From Symbiodinium natans (lineage: Eukaryota; Sar; Dinophyceae; Suessiales; Symbiodiniaceae), in the NCBI GenBank assembly GCA_905221605.1, contig CAJNDS010002225.1:388001-452000 (forward strand): a stretch of 64,000 nt of DNA, written 5' to 3'. Shown here piece after piece: positions 38,800 through 48,127 of the stretch (its first letter is position 1; each line of letters begins with the position of its first letter). A program made the translations under genes and the position numbers. The notes beneath the pieces were generated by a model that ran no database searches, was not told where the DNA came from, and was given only the letters and a program-made list of their open reading frames with translations.

Positions 38800-41290
38800 T
38801 CTTTTTGCGCCAGAATGCAAACGAACATTTTTGCTCTTACAAAATGCCAAACGTGTACGGTTTGCGAAGTCCTTTGAACTGAAAGAGTCTAAGTCCTCAG
38901 ACACGTTTTGGTGAGTTTTCAGGCACCTTTTGGTGTTGTGTGACGTGCTGCGTCAGTCAGGGTCCGGTGAGCGGGAGCAATTCCGTGCAGCACGTGGTGT
39001 GCGAAGACGATTTTTACAGGAGGCGCCTAGTGTGCCAGCGATTCGACTGCTCTTTTGGTCATCCCGACACCACCCCAGATTTAGTTTTTGATCTGAACTG
39101 TCAACAATGATTCAAGCACGGTCCTGCTTGCGCTGTGGGCTGACGAAGCTTCAAGACGTACAGCGCGCGCGGTTTGAAGCAAGTGCGGTGCTTGCCGTGA
39201 AGCCCGCGCCGACAATTTCGACTGGTCACGCAGAAACGCTTTCAAGCTGCAACTTCCATCATCTTCCGTAACCCGCGTTCGACAGTGAATGGCACTGCAA
39301 CGGGCTTTGCGTTGGAGCGCGCGGCAAAAGTGCAAGGACAGTTACGCTGAGGAAGGCTCTGCAATGGAGCGGAGCGCGCGGATGGCTTTGTAACGCAGGT
39401 GTGCTGCGCTGGAGCACCCGGTGCCAAGGGTACAGCCGGTCCTGTCGCCCCGAGTTGGGCAAAAAAAACATCCTGAGCGAAGACGGAAGCGCAGCTTGCT
39501 GGGTAGAGGTTTATTTTCATTTGGGAGATGATCTTGTTTTTAACAAAATCAAAAGCTAATTGTCTGTGAGGCCTGATGAGATCTCAAGTAGTATCACTCT
39601 CATGGGCATGTTCATGATAGGTGTTGACTTTGTTGGGACCGATGTACGTGCTCAAGTCAGCACATCGAAGTTTTGATTTCTTCCCCATGGTACCTTCGTG
39701 GAAGAAAAGACAGCGTGCACTGCGTGGATTAATGAACCAGTTTTGGGATGCATACTTCTTAGATAGAATGGATGCCGTATCATATTTCTTGAGAAGCTAT
39801 GTACGTTTCAGCCTGGTCTCCCAATATTGAAAAAGAAACTTATCTTCCAGCCTATCCAAGTGATACATGGACCAGTTTGAGGCGTTCACCCTCAAAGCAG
39901 CGCATTGCAGCACTAGATTGGTGTCAATCTGTGTACTACGTGCACGTACGGTGTTTGGAGTTTCAATCTTGTCCGCTCACTCTCCAGGGCTGAACGAGGC
40001 AGACTTGATCTTGAAGGAAAAGGAGGGTTCGTTTTTGCCGATCTGCAACCGCTTCATTGTATTGAATGTAATCATGCGTCGAGTGTGGTAGGCCGAGAAA
40101 ACTCCGCAACAGCAACTGGCGGGGCGTAACAAAAGGAAATATCGGAGGAAAGGCTGCAAGCCGTCACAGGAAACCCGAAAAGTCTGTAACGACAGCCGGG
40201 CGGGTTCGCAACTGCGAACAGCCTGGGTGTTGATGCTTCTGCTCGTGCCGTATGTTGCTTCTCTTCATAAGTTCTCCTCCTTGGATCTATAGAACGAAAA
40301 GAGGGGCGAGGGAGATGGATTCAGCTGTTTTTGGGGCTGTGGCCCCAGTATACCGCCAGATACCGCAGCAGCAGCAGACGTTGTGACATGATCCTTTCTT
40401 GGGAGCACGGGTTACAAAGCAGGTTTGAAGATGTACACTGTATTCCTCGTATCAAGAATCCTGATCATGCCAGTTAGGAACAGAAACATGACCGCATTCA
40501 GTGATTGCAAGCATAATCCTGGTGATGGTGCTTGTGGCTTTACCAGTCGTTGTTCTTGCAATCGCAGTTTTCCATGCAAACCGGAAGCACAACCCCAAAC
40601 CTTGTCAGGTGCTTTGACTCTGCGTTCCGAGTTTAGAGCTCATGTTTCCCAGCTTCAAAAACAGAGTTTCCAACAACCCAAAACCCGTAACGAAATGCAC
40701 CTGTCTAGCCGCTTAGCTTTACTTGCGTGGGCAGTACGAAGTCCTGTGTCGAGAGTTCTCAGCTGGCAAACACGAAGCCCGAAAGACGAAACCCGAAACC
40801 CTGAACTGTAAACTTGGACTCCGAAACCGACCCCCGCTGGCGGGTGTCCTTAGGGCGGGTTTTTGGTTTCTTTTGCAGGGCTCCTGGTTGGTGTTGCAGT
40901 CTTCGTCCTTGACCTGTTACGCGGTTTCGGTTACGGGTTTGGGCGGTTGCCGTTACAGTCCGCACCCGGTGGTAGCCTCGGTGCACATGAGTCATTACTA
41001 GTGACTAGTGCAGCTGTGTTTTGAATACTCTTTTGGTTCCAGTGATGCTGACCCTAGCTGGCCTCCAAATTTTCCTGTCGACCCCACTCCGCGATCCCGT
41101 CTCACGCGGGCCCGTGGAGTAACCCGATGGCTTGAAGGCTCTTCCGAACTCAGTCTAAGCGTCTCGAAGGGGTAACCTGAAGCCGTCAGTGTTTGGGGTC
41201 CTTGTTTTTGAGCTTTGGGGGAGCACGACTTGCAATCTCGAGCATGCTGGAGTTCGATGCCGTTATGGCTCGAGATTTAGAATGTTCAGT
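38800..41290. other. No gene recognised
   Basis: About 2.5 kb with only short ORFs on both strands and no familiar motif. Near 40810-40880 an inverted CCCGC/GCGGG pair precedes a T-rich stretch ending TTTTGCAG, which could be an acceptor for a plus-strand exon, but no exon was identified. Confidence 0.5.
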
Positions 41291-41300
41291 GCCTCGTAGG

Positions 41301-41508
41301 CTTGCAGGGTGATTTTGCAAACGTAGTCTATGTTCAGTCGGGGGCAACGCTGGTAAATATGCACATCACGACAGCAAAGAATGATGGCAATACGATCACT
41401 TATTTTGTCACAATGCGTCATCGTGCTGGTGCGAAGCAGCGGACGTCCTCACCTCTGCCAGCAGCAGCACATCAAGCAGAGGAAACGACAGATGCGATGT
41501 TTTCGTAA
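41301..41508 (+). CDS. Candidate upstream exon of the plus-strand membrane-protein gene
   Basis: After a GGCTTGCAG acceptor the frame reads GDFANVVYVQSGATLVNMHI then TTAKNDGNTITYFVTM and stays open to a TAA at 41506. Protein-like, but no donor was fixed and the link to the exons from 42082 on is unproven. Confidence 0.35.
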
Positions 41509-42081
41509 AGTCGGTGCATCGTTGTTGATGCTGTGCCTTTCTTCTACTGAGCTGCAGCCAGGATATCGCGGCAAAGACACATGCTCTTAAGGCAGATCCG
41601 CTGATATCGTTGCTGAAAAACAGAAGCACCAAGGACCGTTGAGAATTGCACAGGGGTGTGCCACCATGTGCCGCTCCAGAGTACGGTTTATTGTGCTAAG
41701 GTACGCAAAGTATGCTAAAGGCAAAGGCTTTTTTAATCACATCGGCGAGCGGAGGATTTTTTGGCCAGACTTGGCTTTGTTGGGATATTCATAACGGAGA
41801 ACATCATGCACGCCATCCACTTTGAGTTTGAAGTGGAACACATGGTGGCTCCTGCAGTGGCTCCGCTTCCCAGGGTGACGTGTCTGATGTTGAACATTGG
41901 CAGTATAAAGAGAATTGATGCGGTAACTCTGACATCCCCGTGAGCTGAGGAGTTCGCTGTTAGTTTGCACATGGTCCACATCATCTTCGGTCTGTTTGGT
42001 GCCGTTTTCGTCTTAATTTCTGGTTTCGACACGGCGGGTCGCACTGCTCTCACAAAAGGCTTGCGATGTTGCAAGTTGCAG

Positions 42082-42109
42082 GTGTTGTCAACACTGAGTG
42101 GTTATTGTC
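42082..42109 (+). CDS. Membrane-protein exon 1 of those found
   Basis: 28 nt after GTTGCAG, encoding VVNTEWLL and two bases (TC) of a Ser codon completed by the next exon. Donor GTATGC. Very short, so the least certain of the set. Confidence 0.45.
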
Positions 42110-44620
42110 GTATGCCTGTGGGGTGCATGAAGCTTGGCGCTTGTACAGACTGCAGCTGTACACAGTGGCACCTACATCTAAGTGTTGTTCTGTGGGCAGG
42201 AACTTCAATGATGCTTGTATTCATGGCGACTATTACCTGGACGTGGTGGATAAACCGTCAAGGAGTCTTATATTGGAATCTGGATTCAGTTCCTTTCTGG
42301 AATGCCAACTGCTCGGCCGAGAAGCGGAACCGGACGGTACACATACTGAAGAACATCTCCATAGTTGGAGCGCTAACAATGTTGCAGCAGATGGCAAAGT
42401 ATGAGTCGCAGGACCAGTTTAATGTCTGCTGATGTTTGGGTGTTTGTTGCACATGTTGCTTGTGTCCAGAGTCCACACGGCAGGCCCCTGGGTCGTTCTT
42501 GGGTCATCCTTAAATTCTAGCCTTTTTGCTCGTCAGCATCCGGTCCACATCGCCTGCTTGGGCCCAGAAGCCGTAAGCAAAAAAGAAAGGGTCGGCGCTC
42601 GAAGGATTCCCCGGGACGTCCATCGTTTCTGGAAGGCTTGGTTACGGCCTTGAGGTGGGCGGCTGTCACTGCGTGTTTACGATTATGAAGTGGTAGTTAA
42701 AAAGTTTTAACGTGCAGAGGCCTTGGAGCTTTGCTGGCATCATTGGACCTTACCTGGTGCTTCTTGCAGTTCTCCGATGCCTTCTTCACATCGAGCTTCC
42801 GGGCTACACGGTAAGCCCGGTAAGCCCGGCAAGCCACAAGAACTCAATCTAATGCTGGTGCTGCACTTCGTGCCTTGTCTTTGTCTGACGTGTGGTCCCT
42901 TCGCAGGTCGTGTTCGCTCTGGTGATCGCCTTGCTAGCAGTGCAAGCAACAGCAAATCTCGTGAACTCGTGAGCACCTGTGCCAGTGCATGGGAGTTGCG
43001 CAGTTGTGTATGCATGCAAGCACCCACTTGATTTGACACAGCCGCTTGGCTGTCCCGATTGCTTTCCGGTGGCAGGTACAAGGACTTTGAAAAAGGAATT
43101 GACACGGCAGAGACAGCAGGCGACCGGACTCTTGTGGATGGTCGGCGGCACAGTATCCGACTGTGTTGCGTCGATTTTCGCTGTAATGAGCTTTGGGTAG
43201 AGATTGCGTGAGAGAAATTGGTTCTTTCAGCTGAAGGTCTTGTTTCTCCTATGGTGCTGAAGGCCCTGTCCGATGGCAATCTTCATGACAGACCTTGGGT
43301 CATCCGCGAACTGTGCATTGACACATAAGGTTTCGATGTCACACGTCTGTGGTAAACCCAGTAAGGTTGTCCACTACATCTTGAGTTGCTTGAGCGCAAA
43401 GAAACAACACATTGTAGCATATGGTGGGTGCGGTTAAGACGGTTAAGCGCTTCTTGGAGGGCATGCCATGCCTCGCACATAGCTTATGCATGCTTATGCA
43501 GCATGTGGCACATGTGACACTGCAAATCTTGCGAAGGTGCTGGCTGCGATTGCCTTGTTGTGGTGGTCACTCTGCCGCTGTTATACACTGTTGCACTTGG
43601 GTAGTCACAATAATGCAACAGTTACGGGCAGACATGCAGGCTGTCATTTTTCTTGTGGTCTGTGCTGGCTACGGAATTCAACCTCACAGGACCCCTGCAT
43701 CTCACATTTCGGCATTTCAGCTGACGACCCGTACGCTTTGCAGCTGACATTGAAGCTAGGCATAGCACTTGACCTCTGCACGTTGCTAGTACTCAGCTGG
43801 GCCACAGTTGGCACCTTGCTGGTTCCGGTCCCAACTTGCATCGAAATGGGGCTGGGCATGGCTGGGCAATCGGCGCTGCGTTCTGAGGCCATCGGCTATA
43901 CAGCAGGACCTGCTCCTCTCAAATACATAGGTTTGGGTGACCTGACCGTGGCCAGCACGCAGCATAGCAGCTTTCTCTTTGAGTGCCGTAGTTAAAACAT
44001 CATGTTTTGAATCTTAGCAAGATGCGAACACAGGTATTTATTTGCTTTGGTCCCGGCGTTATCTCCTACTGCTCCGTGGTCTTGGTGGGTGGAGTCATGC
44101 AAGGGGCCTAGGTCAGTGAGACTTTCGAAAGTCACAAACGCTCGTACAGCTTTGCGTTTCCACATTGATTCTCTCCCTCCAGGCTCTGCGGCAAGACTTC
44201 GTTGTGTTGCACAAACACACTGCGTGCCCATCACATCCGCTAGCTGCGAACAATTGGCTTGTTTACTCGACACCAGACAAGCCAAAAGCTTGGGACAGCG
44301 TTTGCCGCCTTGCTCTGTCAGCATTTGGGCCGTGGCCACCCCTGGCGCTTTTGCTATCGAAGCTTCCCCCAGATTTTCATGGGTTTTGGTCAAAATTTAT
44401 TTTTGTTCTCTTGATGTTTGCTTTATGTTTTCATTCTGATTTTTTTTTATAATGTTTTTTTGTCGTTTTTGTCACAGCTTTCGCATGTTCATCGTTTCTC
44501 TTTAGGGTCTTCGAGAATCTGGTGCATTTCCTCAATGACAGTTTTCGGAATCCCCAGTTTGCTTTCGCAAACCACCACTCCGCCAATCAACGGATGCATG
44601 CCCTCCGTCGTCCTGATGAG
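42082..44620 (+). CDS. Split gene for an unrecognised polytopic membrane protein (9 exons, partial)
   Basis: Nine exons join with compatible phases (2/1, 0, 0, 2/1, 0, 1/2, 0, 2/1) and GT donors with AG acceptors throughout, giving about 327 continuous residues. Layout: a soluble N-terminal part (exons at 42082 and 42200), two membrane helices (42718, 42907), a hydrophilic loop (43076), two more helices (43537, 43721), then a region with one possible helix (44183) and a hydrophilic part (44506). Eight consistent junctions are hard to get by chance, so the coding call is strong even though no family is recognised. The gene extends beyond both listed ends: the first exon starts mid-codon and the last ends at a GT donor. 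Donors are GTATGC, GTATGA, GTAAGC, GTGAGC, GTAGAG, GTAGTC, GTTCCG and GTTTTG, unlike the GC donors of the channel gene. Confidence 0.72.
42200..42398 (+). CDS. Membrane-protein exon 2 of those found: soluble domain
   Basis: One base plus 66 codons after TGGGCAG, ending before GTATGA. Includes NFNDACIHGDYYLDVVDKPS, ILESGFSSFLECQLLG and THTEEHLHSWSANN. Balanced, soluble composition. A competing plus frame over the same bases is hydrophobic (SVVLWAGTSMMLVFMATI), but it has no matching splice phases. Confidence 0.6.
42718..42810 (+). CDS. Membrane-protein exon 3: helix 1
   Basis: 31 codons between ACGTGCAG and GTAAGC. RPWSFAGIIGPYLVLLAVLR followed by CLLHIELPGYT: one membrane helix. The donor GTAAGCCCG is repeated in tandem just downstream. 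Confidence 0.75.
42808..42835. repeat. Tandem duplication of a 5' splice site
   Basis: ACGGTAAGCCCGGTAAGCCCGGCAAGCC: the 9-bp unit GTAAGCCCG occurs twice, then as GCAAGCC, exactly at the donor of the exon ending 42810. Confidence 0.9.
42907..42968 (+). CDS. Membrane-protein exon 4: helix 2
   Basis: VVFALVIALLAVQATANLVN plus two bases, between TTCGCAG and GTGAGC. A single hydrophobic helix. The split Ser codon TC/G is completed by the next exon. Confidence 0.78.
43076..43196 (+). CDS. Membrane-protein exon 5: hydrophilic loop
   Basis: One base plus 40 codons between GGTGGCAG and GTAGAG. YKDFEKGIDTAETAGDRTLV, then DGRRHSIRLCCVDFRCNELW. Charged, probably a loop between helices 2 and 3. If the donor were not used, the frame would end five codons later at TGA (43209), which would make this the last exon. 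Confidence 0.72.
43537..43600 (+). CDS. Membrane-protein exon 6: helix 3
   Basis: 21 codons plus one base between TTGCGAAG and GTAGTC: VLAAIALLWWSLCRCYTLL then HL. The final G joins CT of the next exon to make Ala. Confidence 0.7.
43721..43821 (+). CDS. Membrane-protein exon 7: helix 4
   Basis: Two bases plus 33 codons after CATTTCAG: DDPYALQLTLKLGIALDL, then CTLLVLSWATVGTLL, one long hydrophobic segment. The donor GTTCCG is chosen because it joins the next exon in phase; the frame stays open to a TAA at 43993, so a longer exon or a terminal exon is possible. Confidence 0.65.
44183..44382 (+). CDS. Membrane-protein exon 8
   Basis: 66 codons plus two bases after CCCTCCAG. ALRQDFVVLHKHTACPSHPL, NNWLVYSTPDKPKAWDSV, a moderately hydrophobic stretch LALSAFGPWPPLALLL, then LPPDFHG. 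The donor GTTTTG is set by phase with the next exon. Confidence 0.65.
44506..44620 (+). CDS. Membrane-protein exon 9: hydrophilic
   Basis: One base plus 38 codons between TCTCTTTAG and GTTTATG. VFENLVHFLNDSFRNPQFAF, then ANHHSANQRMHALRRPDE. Soluble. The acceptor is preceded by an extended T-rich tract (44400-44505). Downstream exons were not chained with confidence. Confidence 0.68.
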
Positions 44621-45640
44621 GTTTATGAAAGACAGACCTCAGTTTTCCATGCCTGTTGTTAGACTTGTCCACGACGTTCATCTCGGTCACCTTTACGGCT
44701 ATAAACGCGTCATTGAGGCGCCGTTACCTTTGTGGCATTCAGCATATTCGGTCAACACAGTTCTTGAATCCAGTTCGACCGATCGGCTCAATGGTTTTGC
44801 TTCATCTAGTTTAGCGAAAGGACCGCCTCACCCTCCTCGACGAACATGTGAGCACCGCCGCGTCAACACCCAAAGACACATGTATTACCAGCTCGAGTTT
44901 CGCCCAGTGCATGTGGTCGTTGGGCAGATGAAGTCAAGTATCTTAGGGCTTATCGCGAAAGCTCCCCCTGGAGGGAGTGTCGTTCAATACCCCACAATGG
45001 CTGGGGCGAAGTCTTGGGGCGTCTGGGGGGGCGGGGCGTCCAACTTTTTGGCTCGGCATTTCCCACCTAAATTCGGCCGGGGCGGGCTTCTCTGAAGACT
45101 GGCACTCCACTCCCTGCAGCTTCTCCGGGGGTGGCCGCTTCCCGCGGCCACTTTTGGGGCACTCCACGGATACTCTTCATTCAAGACAGTGATGCTGGGC
45201 GGGTTTCTCTGCGGGCTTCTGCGGGTAAGCTCTGGGGATACTGGGCGGGACCCTCTTCGGGTTTGAGTGCTTTGGGGATACAATAGGCTATTCGGCGGGA
45301 CAGCAAGCTTGGTTGACTTGAAATCTAACAACACTAAATCAGTTTCGCACCCTGTCGGTAGATCTCGCTTACCACTTACGCAAAGCGCCATTTCCCCACG
45401 CAGCTGTAATGAAGTTACTCGTAGTCGTAGTGCTGATGCCTACACATGTACAATCGGATCTCATCGTTCAGGAAGTCTGCGCGCCCATCCGGCCGCTTTC
45501 TTGCTTTCTTTCTTTCTGTCTTTCTTTCTTTCTCTCTCTCGCTCTCTCGTTCTCTGTCTCTTTCTATTTCTCTTTCTTTCTCTCTCTTTCTGTTTCGCTC
45601 TCTCTCTCTCTCTGTGTCTCTCTCTCTCTCTCTCTTTCTT

Positions 45641-45671
<31 letters not shown>

Positions 45672-46540
45672 TGCTTGAAGCTTGCCTCACCGATGCAGAA
45701 CACAGGATTGACTATATACAGCCCGAGTCACACACGCTGACATTCATACTGCATTTTTCTGTTATTCCCTCCCACAGAGATATCCTTAGGGCCCACGCGG
45801 ACTCATCTCTGGTCGGGCTGAATAGTGCTCTACTCCACCTATGCTCCTAATTTCGCTGCATGGCAGAGTTTACTTCTTGGGCCCAGGTATCCCCGAACAT
45901 ATTTTCGTTCAGGCGTGCAGTGTTGTTGGTTGTGTGTTTTCCTGTCAATCAATATGCGATGATGGCTGGTCGGTGCGCTTTTGAGCGACTGTCGCAGTGA
46001 CACAAATCTTTTCTACCATCTCCAGACTTGTTCTTGACAGCTTGGCAGCATCAAAGCCACTGGCTGTCCTTTCCTGTTTGCTCTTCCGTGTCTTGGCGTT
46101 TGTTTGTGTTTGTTCAGCTGATTGTTGATCGTGATTGAGTAAATTAGTTTCCATGCTGGTCCTCTTGATGCATGTCAGTTTTGCCCTTTAGCTTCTGCGT
46201 TTAACCGCTTACGTCCTTTGTGTCTTGCGCATGTTCTTGCTTTCAGTTTGCTTTCCATCTTGTTCGGCTGTTCTCTGTGCTTCCAATGGCCGAGAATTTG
46301 TGCCATCTCGTCCTTCACGATGCTGGCCGACGGTGTCGTTGACCAGTTTTTGCTCGATTCCGGGTTTGGGCAGCACTTGTGATTTGTTGCGATCATACCA
46401 GGACCGACTGCAAGATGGACAAATGCATGTCATGCAGCACGCCACGAAATTGACCATAGCTTCCGAAGGCATGGCTTGATCGCATATGTTCAGCTTTGCA
46501 CAAAGCTTTTGCGATGTCGAGTAATAAAGTCGTGGCTTTG
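44621..46540 (+). other. GC-rich stretch and CT microsatellite; no exon assigned
   Basis: Between about 44990 and 45300 the plus strand is G-rich with rep-like pieces (GGGCGGG(T/A), TGGGGATAC twice) and a perfect hairpin GTGGCCGC-TTCCC-GCGGCCAC near 45130-45150. The CT microsatellite follows. No convincing exon. Confidence 0.6.
45503..45675. repeat. (CT)n/(TTTC)n microsatellite
   Basis: About 170 bp of pyrimidine-only sequence, CTTTCTTT changing to CTCTCT. All three plus frames and the minus frames are open through it (Leu/Ser/Phe and Arg/Glu repeats), which is compositional. Confidence 0.97.
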
Positions 46541-46544
46541 TTCA

Positions 46545-47007
46545 AAAAGTGAGTGATGTGAAGATGTGGTTGTCAATGCAACTCTAGGGGTTGTTCTCGA
46601 AGATTTAGTCGCCGCGATGTGGTGCTGCCTGCTGAGGTGGCAAGCGCTGCTCTTGACCGCGCCGGCAGAAGCCTCGGTCGTTCGTGGCACTGTTTGGGGA
46701 ACTGACCTTGCAGCCCTGGCTGAGGCATCGCTGTATGTGCCACGCTTGGACCTCGCTTGGAGAACGTCTGCCCGGCACTCTCAACAAACTCAGGTAGTTG
46801 GCATCTTGCACGCAAACAACTACAGAGACATTGACGTCGACAGACGAGCAGGCAGCATGGCAGGTGTTTTGGCTGGATGCCCTATGCTTTCCTGATGTTT
46901 TCCGAAGCACCTGGAGCGAAGGCCGTTTAGGATCAGAGCAGTGCACTGCAACACAGGCATGCAGTCGGCAACTCCAGACATGTTCTTTGCATGTTCTTTG
47001 CAGCTAG
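46545..47007 (+). CDS. Exon-like stretches, plus strand, unrecognised
   Basis: 46566-46793 is open and reads VVNATLGVVLEDLVAAMWCC followed by LLRWQALLLTAP and SLYVPRLDLAWRTS, ending ACTCAG before GTAGTT, a good donor context. 46872-47007, after ATGGCAG, reads VFWLDALCFPDVFRSTWSEG. Both could be further exons of the membrane-protein gene 2 kb upstream. Phases were not chained. Confidence 0.38.
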
Positions 47008-47374
47008 TTGCTGCTTTGTCGCACAGAGCCCATCGCGTTTGGCCACTCGGTAAAGCAAGCCTGCTGAAGATGCCTCCTGTGCGCATGAATCCGTCGAACT
47101 ACATCTACTCAGCAGATGTCGCAACTGCCAGGACGCATCGGCAGTTAGTTCTGCTTTCTGAAGTCCTCTAAATTTGCCATGGATGGGTTGTGTAGCGTAT
47201 GACGGCGCATGCGGACACCTCACCGGTTCAGGATGGTGCACGCATCACCTCCCCGCTCTCCTACAAGGTTTGAATGCCGTTCAGGGCTGAGCAACACAGC
47301 TGGACTCGAAACTTTCTGTGCTTGTTTGGCCGTTCCTGTGGAGAATGCCTGTGACTACTTGATCTTTTCCTGAC

Positions 47375-48127
47375 ATGTCCGGTAGATGGAGGGCTCCCTA
47401 CGTTCGAGACGTGGAGTTTAGGGCTGGATGGGGTGGAATGGGTGGAGATGATCGAGGTGCTGCATCCTATTTTTCATTGAATCATACGTTTCGGGGGTGT
47501 TTTGCTGTCGCAGCCCGGCATCGTATTGGAGCGTTGCATGAAAATCTTGTGGTTTCAGTTTTTGAGGTCTTGGATGGGATGACACTCCAAAAAGTGCTCC
47601 TGGTGAACTTGAAACGAAGGCGGCCCGACCCGTGTGATCAGTCGTTAAGCGTTCGATCAGAGACGTGGAGTGGAAGTTTTGTTTGCATTTTGAAGCTTGT
47701 GGGGGGCAGGCATCCAAGCAGAAACGTCTCCTCAAGCAGTGGGCCTATGTTGGCATTGCGGTGCAGCATGGATACTCATGTTGTATTGGCAATCTCGGCA
47801 ATAGCTGGTCAGCTTCTGCCGCAAAACATGCCGAGGTCGAAGTTCTCGAGTGGCTCAATTGGCAGCAATGTTGCGTCAGAGCCACGAAGCCCATCTACGG
47901 CCGCGAAGCTGCAAGGTCATAAACGATCTCCGCAGAAGATGGCCTTGACCGCCTGTCTTGGTTTGGACTCGTCCCCGTTGTCCGTCGGTCATTCTAACTC
48001 CAAAATTGGCCGTGTTTGGGCCGTGTCTCCATTTCAAGCAACCGAAGCCAATCATTCAGTCGGGAGGAAGGGCGCGAACGTGGACGAACTTACAGGCACA
48101 AAAGAGCAAGTTTTCGCAGGCCCTTAG
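47375..48127 (+). CDS. 250-codon ORF, unrecognised
   Basis: ATG at 47375, open to TAG at 48125. Contains FRGCFAVAARHRIGALHENL and VVSVFEVLDGMTLQKVLLVN. A second plus frame (47665-47922) is also open and protein-like. In a genome of mini-exons a 250-codon intronless ORF is unusual; it may instead hide one or two short exons. No family recognised. Confidence 0.25.
   Translation: MSGRWRAPYVRDVEFRAGWGGMGGDDRGAASYFSLNHTFRGCFAVAARHRIGALHENLVVSVFEVLDGMTLQKVLLVNLKRRRPDPCDQSLSVRSETWSGSFVCILKLVGGRHPSRNVSSSSGPMLALRCSMDTHVVLAISAIAGQLLPQNMPRSKFSSGSIGSNVASEPRSPSTAAKLQGHKRSPQKMALTACLGLDSSPLSVGHSNSKIGRVWAVSPFQATEANHSVGRKGANVDELTGTKEQVFAGP

Noticed and set aside
43231-43253. Short extra exon LKVLFLL between membrane-protein exons 5 and 6
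   Set aside because: Exons 5 and 6 already join in phase 0 without it; including it breaks the phase to the next exon.
45409-45850. Long Leu/Ser/Phe and Arg/Glu ORFs around the CT microsatellite
   Set aside because: Composition artefact of a pyrimidine-only repeat.
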